64,000 nucleotides of DNA from Cinclus cinclus (taxonomy: Eukaryota; Chordata; Aves; Passeriformes; Cinclidae), in NCBI RefSeq assembly GCF_963662255.1, contig NC_085046.1, forward strand, positions 97,853,324 through 97,917,323, read 5' to 3'. The notes beneath the pieces were generated by a model. That model did no database searches. It worked only from the letters and a program-made list of their open reading frames with translations, and was not told the DNA's origin. Shown here in pieces: positions 49,013 through 62,700 of this stretch. The position numbers and the translations under genes are program-made. Within the stretch, counting starts at the first letter, position 1. The number at the start of each line of letters is the position of its first letter.

Positions 49013-52000
49013 TGTTTATGACCTATGTTCTACTGTATTTGAGTCCCAGTCTCACAGCAGAATCTCTATACAAACAATGCTCAAACCTATGGAATATTAG
49101 TGACTTTGAGTGAATCTTGATTGATTTTTCTCCCTGTAAAATAGACTAAGTAATATTTTACTCCTTTGTATGAAACAGAATATATTTCTTTTAAATGGGA
49201 ACTTGAATTCAAAGTGTTCTGCAAAATCCAGGTGCTTTTTCTTTTTTTCTGATATATCTAGGCAAGGGGAAATTCTTTCTCAATCTTTCATCGTTAAATC
49301 TATTGTACAATTTGACTCATGAATTGGTTAAATAATGCAAAGAAATTATAAAATGATACATATACAATAGAATTTTCTGTAGCTTCTAAACTGATGAAGT
49401 GTTGTATTCCAAGTTTAACAGAATAATAGAAAATTATCTGAGATTTCAAAGGCAGAAAATTATTAGCTTGAACTTGTCATTCATTAAAATGTCTTTCCAG
49501 TCATTTATAAAGGCACTGATTTTGTAGACTAGCTTCCAAATTCAGGATGGCAATAAATTTTTAGCGTCAAATTGTAAATATGTGAACCAAAGGGCATGAC
49601 TGAACTACAGAGAACTTGGGAAATTTCCAGAAATTTATTTACAAATTTCAAATAATTAATTTGATGGAAAGCTTGTCAGTGTTCATTTTTCATATAAAAT
49701 AGTGGCTTCTATTAAAATTGTCTCTTTTGAAGTGCTCAATTTTTTTGTCTATCCACAATCACAGATAATGAGGGCAGAGAGGGCATTTTTTTTCTTTTTT
49801 TCTGGGAGTGAGTGGGTGGTGGGTGTTACTTGTTGGCTTGTTTGTTGGCTTTTTTCTCTCCTGGTTTACAATAAAACATCTGACACTTGTAAGCAGTAGT
49901 AGCTATTACTCTAAAGATATCTTGATTGCCATCACTAAAATTACCCTATAATAGCTAATACATTAACTATTTGAGGAATAAACTTTCAAAAATAACCAGG
50001 AAAACCTTATCTTCTTCTTTTCAGAATTAGTTAATTAGTACCTACCAGGATAAACTTGAGTACACAAAATTTATTTTTTTCTTTCCAAGAAAAAAAATGT
50101 TGCATTTACAGATCTGTGGGGTTTAATCTGTATTTGACATTATTTTCAACATTCTGCTCACAATTCATGTACAGCAAAGTGTGTTTTCTGCAGAACCAGC
50201 TTTATGACATGCGCAGAGATACATTGCAATTTTAGTATTAATTTTGTAAATGTACTTTTAAATGTATTATCATAGTTCTAAGAGAGCCAGTCGTGATTGA
50301 GTCTCTTTAGCTCTTGGGAGTGAAGAAATTGTGATCCAAATGATCACATCTGCTTCAAAGATTTCACATGTTAACAGTGCTAAAAGACAAATCCAGGAGC
50401 ATTGGCAATCTACATGCAAGGACTTGAGGGAAGAGAGACAAACTGTTAGTTATATCTTTTGAGTCTTTTGGCAATATTTCTTGTTAGGAGGGGGTCTTTT
50501 CCTTTTATTCAGGTAAATAAAATGGTGAAAAGCACTGGCAAGGAAAAAGCTAGTGAATTTGGAAAACGGGCTTACTTCCTTGCTTTTTTATATAGTAGTG
50601 CAAAATTGGAGACCAGGAAGAGAATATTCTTCTTTTTCCATGAAAGTAGGTTGTGTTGCAAAAATCTTGGAAAATTTAAAATTCAAGATGACTGCCACAT
50701 ATGTGAACTTGAAATTTTCAAATTAATAGAAAAAATAAATGATGTAAATTTAATACCTATTTTTTATCTTAGTTCAAGTTTCAATCCACAATTCAAAAAT
50801 AATGCAGTGTGAGCCAAGCAAAATAATCTCGTCTCTCTGATTATCTTCCCTGTGAGTCAGATTACGCATCAACAGTAGAGAGAGTTTTTTCTGGTATTTT
50901 AGAAACTACTTCTCTTTGTAAAGATGATACCTTTTCTCTCATTCTCTATGTTGTTTTTAAAATTTTGTGCTTTTTATATTATGGGTTTGATTTTACACAA
51001 AATTTTCATTCTGTGTTCAACGAAATGTGCATGGAAATTATCCCTAAATCTGTCTGTTAAGGATTATTTCTGTTCACCCAAAATGGATAAGCTCAGCTTC
51101 AAACATAGTTTTGAAGGTAACATAGATCCAGCCTTCAGGAAAAAAAAAAAAAATTATCTGCATGGGAATATTTCAAAAATCTGTAGAAGAAGGAGACCAT
51201 AGGTGAAATAATATGGAATAGTTACACAATCTTTTATGCTTTTACATTATATTTAATTTTTATTGATGTTCTGTTTTCAAAATGAAGTTAGGCATAAGTT
51301 CAATTATTTAAACATCTCTTTTTTCAATAGGACCTGCTATCTTGTTTCCTTTGCAGCAATTCAACTATGATTGCATTCCAAAAATGCACCCACTTCCACT
51401 GGGAGAAAAGCAAGCAAGTAAGGACTCAGAAACCAAACAAATAAGCAAGTAAATGCTGAATTTATTTCAAATTTCAGCATATGCTTATACTCTTTTACTA
51501 GGGGATCAATTGGTAGGAACACTTAAATCTAGACTAAACTTTTTTTTAGTAGAAGGCTAGAAGTTTAGTATTATTAATGCCAGTGTATCTCTTTGTTCAA
51601 CTGAAGAGGCCAAATCCTCATACTCTTGAAGTTTGGAATTTTGAATGGGGGGGTGGGGGGAGTGAGTAAAAGATTAAAAGGAAGACTAATTGATTTTGTT
51701 TAATATTTGGATAAAGCTCAAAGAAGGCCCTGTAGGTGAAGTATTACTTCTTATGCTATGTTTCCCATCTAGATTTTATTTTATTAATGTTTTCTTCTGT
51801 ACCACAGTGTGAAGAGACATAAAGATTTTATCTTTTTTTTAAAAATAATGAGTATATTACTTCACTGAGAAAGAACATCAGAAGAAAAATACTTTCCCTT
51901 ACAAAGGAAAGATATTAGTAAGCAGATTTGGGTTTTGGTTTGTGAAATGAACTTCAAAAAATTATTCAAAATGTTTGAGCTGAAGTTTCTGCAGTTTTAT

Positions 52001-54599
52001 GTTATCCTGAAATATGCAAAGCTCTTGGGTACATTACATGCCTTGATTAAAATCTGCATTGAGATAGCAAAATTTCAAGACAATAACATGTAATTTTTAA
52101 CGAATCAAAGGCTCTTGACTGTATATATTTCATTCAGTTCAGATGTTCTGAGGCAATTCCTTGTAGTAGAAAGATATTAACAGCTAAAAATCTTAGAATA
52201 TGTTTTGTTATTTGAATTTAATGACTTTCCAGCTGAACCTGAAACAAACTCAACCCTCCCCATAAATATTCAGTCCTGCAATATGCCAATCAGTTCATAT
52301 GTCACATGGGAAATATATCAGAGCATCATAGCTCTGACAAAAGGAAACCTTAACATATGAGAGATCACTAATCCTAGCTTCAATTAAGTATCCATCCTAT
52401 GAAAATTTATTAATTAAGCAGACTTTCTCTAAAGTTATAGAATTTATTCTATAACTTTTTGTACAGTAGCTGTAGCTTTCTCCTACGTTACAAGGTTCTT
52501 GAGAACCTTCTGAACTCTCCAGCAGACATTTGAGACACTGGGACTATATATGTGAAATGTAGGACCCACCTCAGTAGTTTGCCCCTCTCACTTGCCTTCT
52601 CCACCAGACTTCCCAAAACCAGTGCTGTTACCACAGTCTCAAACAATTCTCTGTGAATTTCACAGGACTAGTAGTCTTCATCGTAAGTTTGCCAATCAAT
52701 CAAACAAATGATTTATTTCTGCCAAATGGAACACTTCCAGAATTAGAAAAGTTCTAGGCTAGGTATTTTGACTGATTGGGGAATTTTTAAAGTAACCTAG
52801 GAATTAAGATGGTCTATCTTCTAACTTTTTATAGAAATCTATTTAATCCTGAAGATTGAAATATAAGACAATGTGTATATTTGACTCAGCAATTCACTTT
52901 TAGCTTCATCACTATAGAATCTGGGGCAACTGATTTAAAGAAAGACATATTCTAACCTATGTGGTTATGAATATGTAATGGTCTCAGGAAAACAAAACAA
53001 GTGCACACAGCAAAGCAACATGAATAGAGGCAATAAGAATATAGTAAGAAAATTGCAAGATAAATTGTAGTCCATAATATTGTCTTCCTGAAACACTAGA
53101 TAGCAAAAAATTTGTCCAAACTATGTTTGTGTGAGAAAGGAATTAATAGCAAAGAAATGTAGGCATGATAGACAATCATCCCCTCAGCCGATAGGGAGTC
53201 ATGGGATATGGATGAAATCTGATTTTATAACTTCAAAACTTTACATTTCAGATGAAGCCTAGCACAAGAGATAAAACAATCTCTTATTATTCTACAAAAC
53301 TCATATTCACTTACTTTATTTCATCCTAAGTTTCTATTTTAACAAAGTCAATTACTTTCAATTATTTGTTTCTAATTTTTCTGAAATGACTGCCATTGCC
53401 CCTGATTACCACAAAGTTCAGAAAGAAATATACTCATTAACAAGTTGCTTTGATATCAGTAAGGTCTGATTCCACTGTATTGGAAAAAATCATTTTAAAA
53501 ACAGCTAGATCCAGCATAGGTTGACATTCAACAGAGAATTTATTTGGAAAATAATAACGGTTCTAACAAGAAGATTTTGACTGTATTTTGTGCCTGCACT
53601 GAATTTTTTTTCACCCAGTTATATATGCTACTTACGTATGTTCACTGAATGACCTCAACATTATAAAATGCAGTCAAGTAACTTCTCATCCTCATTCACA
53701 GCAGTTTTGGTTTTTTATATCAACTCGTTTCATGTCAAATAGCTTAAAATTGTTGTTTTCTCATCTTCTGGCAAAAGATTATAGGTTTTTATTCTAACAT
53801 ATAAAGGGAAGAAAATGGTACAAAACAATCTGCGAAATACTATAATCATCTTGGCTTATCACTGTTCTTATTAATGTAGGTGCTCTTGTTATTTATTATT
53901 ATTTTCTGAGCTGACATTTAAAAAAATTGCTGTTTATTACTCACATAAAATTGATCTTCTAATTTCCTTTTCATGCTATTTTTTTTCTCTAATAAATACT
54001 AAGACATGTTGAGACATCTGATTCTTTTAGGTTATTTTACCTAACTGTTTCTATACAGGATGGAACACAGCAGGGTTTACAAGTAAACTGAATTCCAGAA
54101 GAAGCTTTTTTTTTTTTCCTGTTTATGTTGTTTTACACATGTTTGATTAGGTAATTATTATTTAATTTTCTTCCTTAGGATTCTCTTTTGTTTTGCAAGG
54201 GGAAAATTAATTAGGATCAGTCTGAGATTACGCCTGAGAAAAGCCTAAGTCTTCAGCACATATTTAATTCAGCCATTTACTTCTTTAAAAGCATATCTTA
54301 CAAAGATAAATCTATAATAGTCACTGCTGAAAAGCATATAACAGAAAAAAACAATACAAAACCAGCTGAACAGTCATGGTCTACATTCCTTGGACACAGT
54401 TTTATATACTTTTTTAAGACTGTCTTTATACTACCTGTCTATATACTGCCTGTGCTGCAGCATATGAGAAAATGGATAGCAAACAGGTTTGGGGTGTTAG
54501 GAATTCAGAGGAGATGACTGACCTTTGTAAATTAGGGTATTTAATCCATTTATGATATACCTTTCATTTGTTTGTGAAGAAAGTAATTTTAAGGGAAGA
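49013..54599. other. Intergenic, no gene seen
   Basis: AT-rich. Only small features are visible: a G-rich stretch at 51647-51660 and a perfect palindrome at 52431-52458. A 117-codon open frame at 50459-50812 starts and runs through low-complexity Phe/Lys-rich sequence and resembles no protein I know. Confidence 0.75.
52431..52458. repeat. Perfect palindrome, 13-bp arms
   Basis: AAAGTTATAGAAT and its exact reverse complement are separated by only TT. It could extrude as a cruciform. AT-rich, so chance is not excluded. Confidence 0.8.
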
Positions 54600-54609
54600 A
54601 AAGCCTCAG

Positions 54610-56706
54610 AAAGCCAGTTAGTATTCAAGTTTTTCCAAGCTCAAGAGCAATGCATCCCAAAAAAGAAGTAGTCAGGCAAAAAAAAAGCTGGCAGACCTGC
54701 GTGGATAAACAAATAGCTCTTGGCCAAATTCAAGCACAAAAATAGGAAGCCTACAGAGGATGGAAGCAAGGACAAGATAACCTGGGAGGAATACAGAGAA
54801 ATTGTCAGAGCAGCCAGGCATCAGATTAGGAAAGCTAAAGCCTGGACAGAATAAAATTTGGACAGGGACATCATGGACAGCAAGAAAATCTTCTGTAGGT
54901 GTACTGGTGATGAAAGAAAGACTAAGGATAATGTGGACTGTGTCTGAAAGGAAATGGGAGAGTTGACTACCCTGGTATGTGATGAAAGCTGAGGTAGTCA
55001 ACGACTTATTTGTTGCAGACTTCACCTGCAATTGCTCCAGCCACACTGCCCAAGCTACAGAAGGCAAGGCAGGGGCTAGGAAAATTAATAACTACTGTCC
55101 TCTGTAAATGAAGACCAGGTCTGAGATTAAAAAAAAAACAAAGGTACAGAGTTCCTTGGGAGTTGATGAGATGTATTCATGATACTTGATGAAATGTATC
55201 CACAGAGCTGGAAGGCACCAGTAGATGAAGTGGCTAAGTAACTATCCATTGCATTTGAGAAGTCGTGAAAATAGAGTGAAGTTACTACTGACAGGAAAAG
55301 GCAAAACAACCCTCAACTTCAAAAAGGGAAATAAGGAGGACTTGGGAAACTGGTCAGTACATACTGGTCAGTCTCACATCAGTGCCTGGCAAGATCATGG
55401 GGCAGATCATCCTGGAAACTATGAAAATTGAGAATGTGGTTGATGACAGCTGACATAGCTTCATCAAAGCAAAACCATGCCTGTCAATTTTGGGCATCTT
55501 CTGCAATGGGGTTATGGAGTTGGTGGATGAGGAAGGAGTGGCCAATGTAATCTACCTGGACTTGTGCAGAGAATTTGACACTATCTTGCATATCATCTTT
55601 ATTTCTAAACTGGAGAGACATGGTTTTGATGGACGAACTACTCAGTGGATAAAGAATTGGCTAGATGGTCACACTCAGAATTTGCAGCAAACAGCTTGGT
55701 GTCCAAGTGGGGACCGGTGATAAATAATTCCCCAGGGGTAAGTATTTGTGCTGGTGCTGTTTAACATCTTTTTTAGTGACATGGCCAGTGCAATTGAGTG
55801 CACCCTCAGTACGTTTATTGACAGCACTGAGTTGTGTGGGAATGGATGCCATGCGAAGGAGGGACCCTGACAAACTCCAGAGACGGGCATATGGAAACCT
55901 CATGAGGTTCAGCAAAGCCAAGTTTAAGGCCCTGCACCTGGTTTGGAGCCCTCCTAAGTACAAATATGGGCTGTAGAAAAAATGGATCAAGAAGAGTCCT
56001 GAGAAGAACTCTTCTGGGGGTCTTGGTTGGCAAGAAGCCCAACATCAGCTGACAACATATGCTTGCACACCAGAAAGCTATGAAAGCAGCCTGGCTGCAT
56101 CAAAAGTAGTGTGGGTAGTAGGAAGAGGGAGGTGATTCTGCCCCTCTACTCTGCTCCAGTGAAACCCTACATGGAGTACTGCTCTGGGACCTACAAAATA
56201 ACAGTGTGGAACTCCATCTCTTGGAGTGGGTTCAGAGAAGAGCCATGAAGATGATTAGAGGGCTGAAGTACTTTTCCTATGAAGACACCTAAGAGACTTG
56301 GGCTTGTTCATCCTGGAGAAGAAAAAGCCCTGAGGAGACTTTACAGAAGCCTTCCAGTACCTAAATGGGCCTAAAAGAGTGATGGAAAGGCATTCTTTAC
56401 AAGGTTGTGCAGGGATAGGCAAGAAGTAATAGCTTCAAACTGAAATACGACTGGTTTAAATTACATATGAGGAAGAAATTCTCTACTATGGGGGTGATGA
56501 GACATTGAAAGAGGTTGCCCAGGGAAACTGTGGATGTCCCGTCTTTAGAAGTGTTCAAGGCCTGGTTAGACATGACTTCAAGCAACCTGGTCTAATAGAA
56601 GGTGTCCCTGGTTATGGCTGGGTGGTTGGAACTAAATAATCTTTAAGGTCCCTTCCAACCCAAACCATTCTATGATGATTCTATGATGATTCTATGATTT
56701 CATGAT
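54610..56706 (+). mobile_element. CR1 LINE, 2.1 kb, sense, with 3' terminus
   Basis: The longest retroelement in the window. It runs from upstream ORF2 sequence (AGGCATCAGATTAGGAAAGC) through reverse transcriptase to a canonical 3' end (GGTCCCTTCCAACCC, then CATTCTATGATGATTCTATGA repeats). The frame at 55490-55720 shows the RT motif VIYLDLCREFDTI, where active CR1 has a YLDF-KAFD form. The YADD region and the rest are broken by stops and frameshifts. No regulatory 5' end is present, so it is 5'-truncated and inactive. Confidence 0.93.
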
Positions 56707-59700
56707 TCACAACACACAAGGATACATGCTTCATGGTGCTAGATATTTTTTTCTAAAGTTAATCCCACTATTGATAGTAAAAAAAGTCTATTTAAAGTTA
56801 GTAAAGCGTGGAAAACGAGGTAGACAATTACTATAAAATGCACTCACAATTATATTCTTACTATGTCACTTTTTGGGCTTTTCAGATAGTTAGAAGGAAA
56901 TATTGTTCAAATCATTCTACAGATTTTTTTTTTTTAGAAAATCAGAGGTTGTCTGCACTGCTAAGAAATATATAAGTTAAGAACAACTGCCTTTGAAGGA
57001 AAAAAAGCAGAATAGTGAGGTCAAAATATCTTCAAATGAATAAGCAATGTATATTTTTTATTAATGAATCTTTGCTTGCCACAAAAGCATTCAGGCTTTC
57101 TGTGTACAGGTTAGACTACCCAGAGCGCAGCCTTCCTCTGAGGCTATAGGCAATTTTGCTTCTACTGTAAACATTAAATAAAAAATCCCAATGTAACACT
57201 TACTTTCTGGCTTTCCATTGAATATATTTCATGGCAAAACAGTGGTGTTAAACTTGACAAATACCAGTAAACCAAAAGGATCCAAGACTGGCCAAGAATA
57301 GTGCAGTGAAATTTGTAGGTTTATTTTTATAAAAACTTTTTTCCTGTGCAAAATTGAAACTCCAGTTATTTTATTTGTTCACTACAAAAGAAACCTAATA
57401 TTTCAGGTCCTTCCTGAAAGTGAATACAAAGGAACAGAACTATTTGCAAAATTCACCAAATAACCAATCTACACTAAGTGGCTGATAGCAATTACTTCTG
57501 AAATTAGAAAAAGATTTTATTAAAGTAGTGAACCTCATTATCCTTATTTGCATGAAGTGTAAAAAAACCATACAATCTTAGAAAAACACTGAAAAAACCA
57601 TAGTTACTTGCAGTTGCATTAGAATAATTTCAGTGTTGTGAAATAGCACATTATATTTTTATGTAATTCTGTAAAATATGGGAATGCCACTCATGCTATT
57701 TTGCATGTGCTATATTTCCACAAGTAACCAAACTGTGCATCATATTGTCTAAATAAGGATGTGTAAGCAGATGCTTCTGAGTTGCTATTTTATGAATGAG
57801 ATGTTTTAATCTCCATTAGAGATAAGATGTTGATTCGTCTCCTTTTATTGTGTAAATACATGGTGGAACACTATGTGCACAAAGGAAAAGCTTCACTTTA
57901 CTAATCAGAGAGATCTAAAAAAACTCTGCTGCTATCTGCAATCTTAACTAGTAGTTCAGTGTATGTCCTGTGCTGAAGTCATCGTGCTTGTGCTTCAAAT
58001 GCTCATTATTCATCCTTCCCTTAACAAAGCTGAAAAGACTCTGGAAAGAAATGCTTTTTAAAAATAGTGGTTTATTTTTACAATGTAAATGTATAAGTAA
58101 TTTATTAGGTATTTTTCTAAAAAATATTCTCCTATACAAAAGTGAATAAGAACATGAGCTTTTTAAAATTTTTCTTAAGTAATAATGCGCACACTGTCCC
58201 AATTCACCCTTTTATTTTGCACGTCAGGAAAGGAACTCCCATCTTCAGATCTGAGGAGGTTTTCAGCATATTCAACTCCTTAAAGATATGGAGGTTTGAA
58301 GACTGTGTGCAGATTTAACATGTGGGGGATCCTCCTCTAGGTGCAAATGCTGGCTGGAGTTTCCTGACCTCATGTGAAGATGGTGTTTGCCAGCCCAGTT
58401 TCATAGCCAGATTGTCAAGCTGTGCCACCAACTCAACCACACTGGCTTGGAGAGCAGAACCACACAAACACAGCCTTGTAGCTCCTCAGATAGAGGAGTC
58501 TCCTCTCAAAGTTTTAGCTTCACCCTTGCCTCATTCTAATTCTACTCCAAGGAATCTCTAGCATCACTTATTAGAATTACCTAATTTCAGTTTCAGGACT
58601 TTTTTTTCTGCCTGGTTGGGTCTCTTTTCCTTGATTTTTATCACACTTTTCTAGAGGTGATTTGAAGTGCCAGAATAGCAAATTCAGCATAGCTCACTAT
58701 CCAGCTGGGCTGAAGGTCTCTTCCCTTAATCCATGGCTCTTGGAACAGCTTTCTGTGAAAGGTAGTATTAGCTCCTGCAATCTGAATATAGCCAGACTCA
58801 GCAGGTGTGAGCAAACCCACTTGTAAGAAAAAAAAACACTCCTTGAGCCTGAGATGCAAAAGTCAACTTTGCCTGGAAGCAGAGACACAGGCACCTCAGG
58901 AAATACCATGCAGAAGAATCAAATGCTTTTCCAAATTAGGTTTGTGACAAACATGTAGCGCTTGAATGGGGACTGTGTACAAACAGTGATATAGAGGGGG
59001 CCTTTTGGGCCCATAATCCTTGTTGAAGGATTCATAATTTTTATTTCTAGCATATTAAAAAATAAAACAAATATTTAATTTGATTGTACTTAGCATATTT
59101 GTGCTGACCAATATGTTTAACACAAAAAATGAAATTTTTTCTTCTAGCTTGAGGAAATCCCTACACTATAAATCAAGGAAAAATTAAAAATATCTTCCCT
59201 AAAATGACATTTCATGCAACCCGAGTTGTTCTCTCTACAAGTAAAGCACTGGGGCAAGAGAAGCCGACAAGCATTATACATAATTCTCTTTGACAGATGT
59301 TAGTGTTCCTCTATGTGCGTACAAGTGTGTGCATATGTTACATCATTCAGAAAAAGCAGAAAAGAAATTACTTTTTCAACAAGTCAGAATTAGTCTTATT
59401 TCCTCTGTTTCAATTTGGTTGTTTTAAAATAAATGGTTAACTCAGAAGGAGATCTTCTTCCATACTATTTGCTTTAGATAAACTTTCATCTGTTTCTCTG
59501 TTATCTTTATTCTAATTAATGCTATGGCATTTAACAATGAAATTAGTTCATAATTATCCATACTTTTTTCTAACATTATGCCTTAGCACTTGGACACTTC
59601 TAGGTGATAGTTAAGTAATTGTTTTCCATTCATCAATATATGACCATCCTGTACAATGAAAACCACAGAGGTGACTGATTTGTTCTTAAAACCAGCAAAA

Positions 59701-62700
59701 CACATCTAAAAATTCTATCAACTTCATACTATGTAGCATGACTTAAATAGCCTTAATATTTCTGTGCTAGTTTGAAGGCCCTTGTACTGAAATACTTAAA
59801 GGTGGGGCTTTTTCCTCCCCTGAATAAAGCAAACTAACAATAGCTCAAAACACTCCAGTAAGTGTTTATCTACCCGTTACGCTTTTTGGCTCTCTCAGTG
59901 TCAGGAACACAGACACAGTCCCATCCTGCAGCTGTCTGGTCCAGAGAACTGCCAGCTCTTGGCCTCCTCCCTCTGTTGCCTTGTAGCACAAGGCATCAGA
60001 GAAATTCACTGAGGTCATTCTCATAATGCTTTGTACTTGATGGGATGCAATATTTGTCTGTTGTTTTAAAGTTTCTGTTTGCAGGCAGCTCAGAGCAGTG
60101 GGGGTAAATGCAGTGGGTAGTAAATGCAGAATGCCTTTTCCAAGACTCTGCTGACTCTTTTCTATTTACACAGTTTCTATCACACTTATCACAATGGCAG
60201 ATAAGCACTTTTCAGTGTTAAAGATGACAATTACACTGATGGCATTTCTAAACCTATTGAATCTTGCCACCAGTTGGCACAGCTTCCTCTCAGCTGCTAG
60301 ATACAGTCTATGAGATTGCTAATAATTTCAGAGGCTGACAGACCAGCAGTGTTTCAGCCCAGGGATTACCCAAATTAATACCCCTTTGGCTAGTGTCTCA
60401 GCCTGTCAATTATAAGATTTCATCTCAGAATGCCTCTACATGCCAATTTTAATTGCTGTCAAAAAGCTGGTGCATGTAGCTGCAGATGCATTTTGCTGTT
60501 GAAGTTTACAGGACAGAAGATAACAGTAGGATAGAATAGGTAAAATGTGGAAAAATTGACAGTATACAGTTGTATTGAGTTTCTATGACATTATTTGAAT
60601 ACAAATAAACATGGTAGGACTTCATTATTTTTTTAATTATACTTGTCTTTCAAAACAGACTTTAAAAAAAAAAGTAGCAGCTATTTGTAGTCTGTTTGTA
60701 ACTCCACATATGTTAAACAAATTTGTCTTTGAGTGTGAGCCTTTTCATGAAGAAAACAAAGATAACTTTTTGTTCTGTTTACCTCATGCATCCATCATCT
60801 CTATACCTCAGTAATAGAATTCCAGTGCCATTTCAAAATTACATTCTGAAAAAAAGCCCTACTTATCAAAATGCTGAATTCCAAATGCTATCCTTGGGAG
60901 ATTCTGAAATGTCTACTTTATGGAGTTGAGAAGTTCATCTTGCCATGTAAATTTATGTATGAGAGCATTCAAAAATCTCTCTCCAAAAAGTTAATGATCC
61001 AGGCAATGACAAGTTAACCTTCTTTGCTCAGCAGGATATGGAAACACAAGGAAAGAAGGGGTTTTAGTGCCAATGGGCTATTGTCTTAGTTGGTATAAAT
61101 TTGCATGCTTTATGAAATCCACACTGACCTTTTAGGATCTGATGATTTTCAGCAACAAGTTAAAATTAAATATCCCATTCTGGCCTATCTAAACTATAAA
61201 AGTATGCTGACCCTAAGAACAAAAACAAGGTCTCATATGCTTTTAAGTGTATAAATTAAGCACACTGGATAATCCAACTTAATGGAGAATTTTTTAAGAT
61301 ATCTCAAAACTCAAATTAATATTCATGAGCCTTGATTTATTAAGAACCTCTCCCATCCAGTAGGATCATTCAAATCTTATTGAAAGTGGCCATGAAATTA
61401 CATAGTTAGCTCTCTCATCCTTTGTGGGAGCATCCTGCCAGGCCCATGGACATACAGGTGTCAGGTTTGCTTAGGTATCTACTTGACAACCTGAGCTACC
61501 TTGGTTTTTAAGTTTGTTTATGGTTTACTTTAGTTTACAGATATTTGTCCATGGCAGATTACTCTTTGAGTAAAGAACTGGCCTTTTCTTTCTTTAGTTT
61601 TGTGGCAATTGATCTTCTACATAAACTGCATCAGAATCAAAGGCTGTTTACTTGGGTCTTTCTGCAAGACATGAAACTCCACTGCTGCTATGGTGAAGAA
61701 AGTTACAACTGCATTTTAGGGTTTCAGAATACATCTAAAGCCTAAACCTAGACACTGAAGCAGGAAATGTGTTTTGGCTATATTTTAATGTACTTGATGC
61801 AGCTGCAATATAACCTTTGTAAAAAAATATATTATACAATAAATTGTATTTATTATATTTATAATTTTTGTCACAGAAAACAACCCAAATAAAATCAAAT
61901 GTTTTGTTACCAGCTTACATGAAACTAGAGTCACATCTTTTGGATTTTTTAATTCATATTTCCATATCTTTTGATGCAAGAGAGACATCAAAAAGGAGTA
62001 CCCATATCCGGAGAAAAAGCTTATTTTTCAATATTTGTCTAGGCAGATTTATGAACTATGCTAACCCTGAAATGGGGAAGTTCAACCTTCTTAGCACTTA
62101 ACATATGCCTACATTGTTGGTAATACTATGGTTTTCAAATATGTCCTAGATATGTCACCCTCAAACATAACGCCATGAACTCCCATTTGTTAATCTGAAT
62201 TAATGAGCAGAAGATGTCCAGCTAAGGCTGGAGAAAATAACAATCTTATATTGTTAGGGATGATTCATGTACACATACAGAGAGTATTTTCTCATTATTA
62301 AATCCTTTATCCCAAAAATTGTCTATGCTTTTCCATTTTATATAAGCATCCTTAATGATTTTTAGGCATGTAAGGACAACATTTTGACTAAATAGAGAAA
62401 CTGCAGCTATACTATCTTTCTGGGGTTTTTGCTTATTTTATTTTTAGTATAATTGTTGGCATCAGAAACAACAAGTATTGTGACATTTTCTGTAGATTTG
62501 TTCAGGAGCAGAAACAATTTGAATATTTTTATTTAATATTTTCAAATAATAATTTAATGCACTGCTTATCAATTTTAACACTTTCTAACAAAGCACACAA
62601 TATTTACTGAGGAATGATTAAAAACATATAAAACATCTTCTCATCTTAATCCATGCTATTCCATGTCTGAAATTCAATGTTTCCTTGTTTTTATGTTAAT

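Noticed and set aside
50459..50812. 117-codon plus-strand open frame
   Set aside because: Phe/Lys-rich, no known domain, no splice or promoter context; expected by chance in this much AT-rich DNA.
54672..55067. 131-codon minus-strand open frame
   Set aside because: Lies antisense within the CR1 element and is a shadow of its ORF2.
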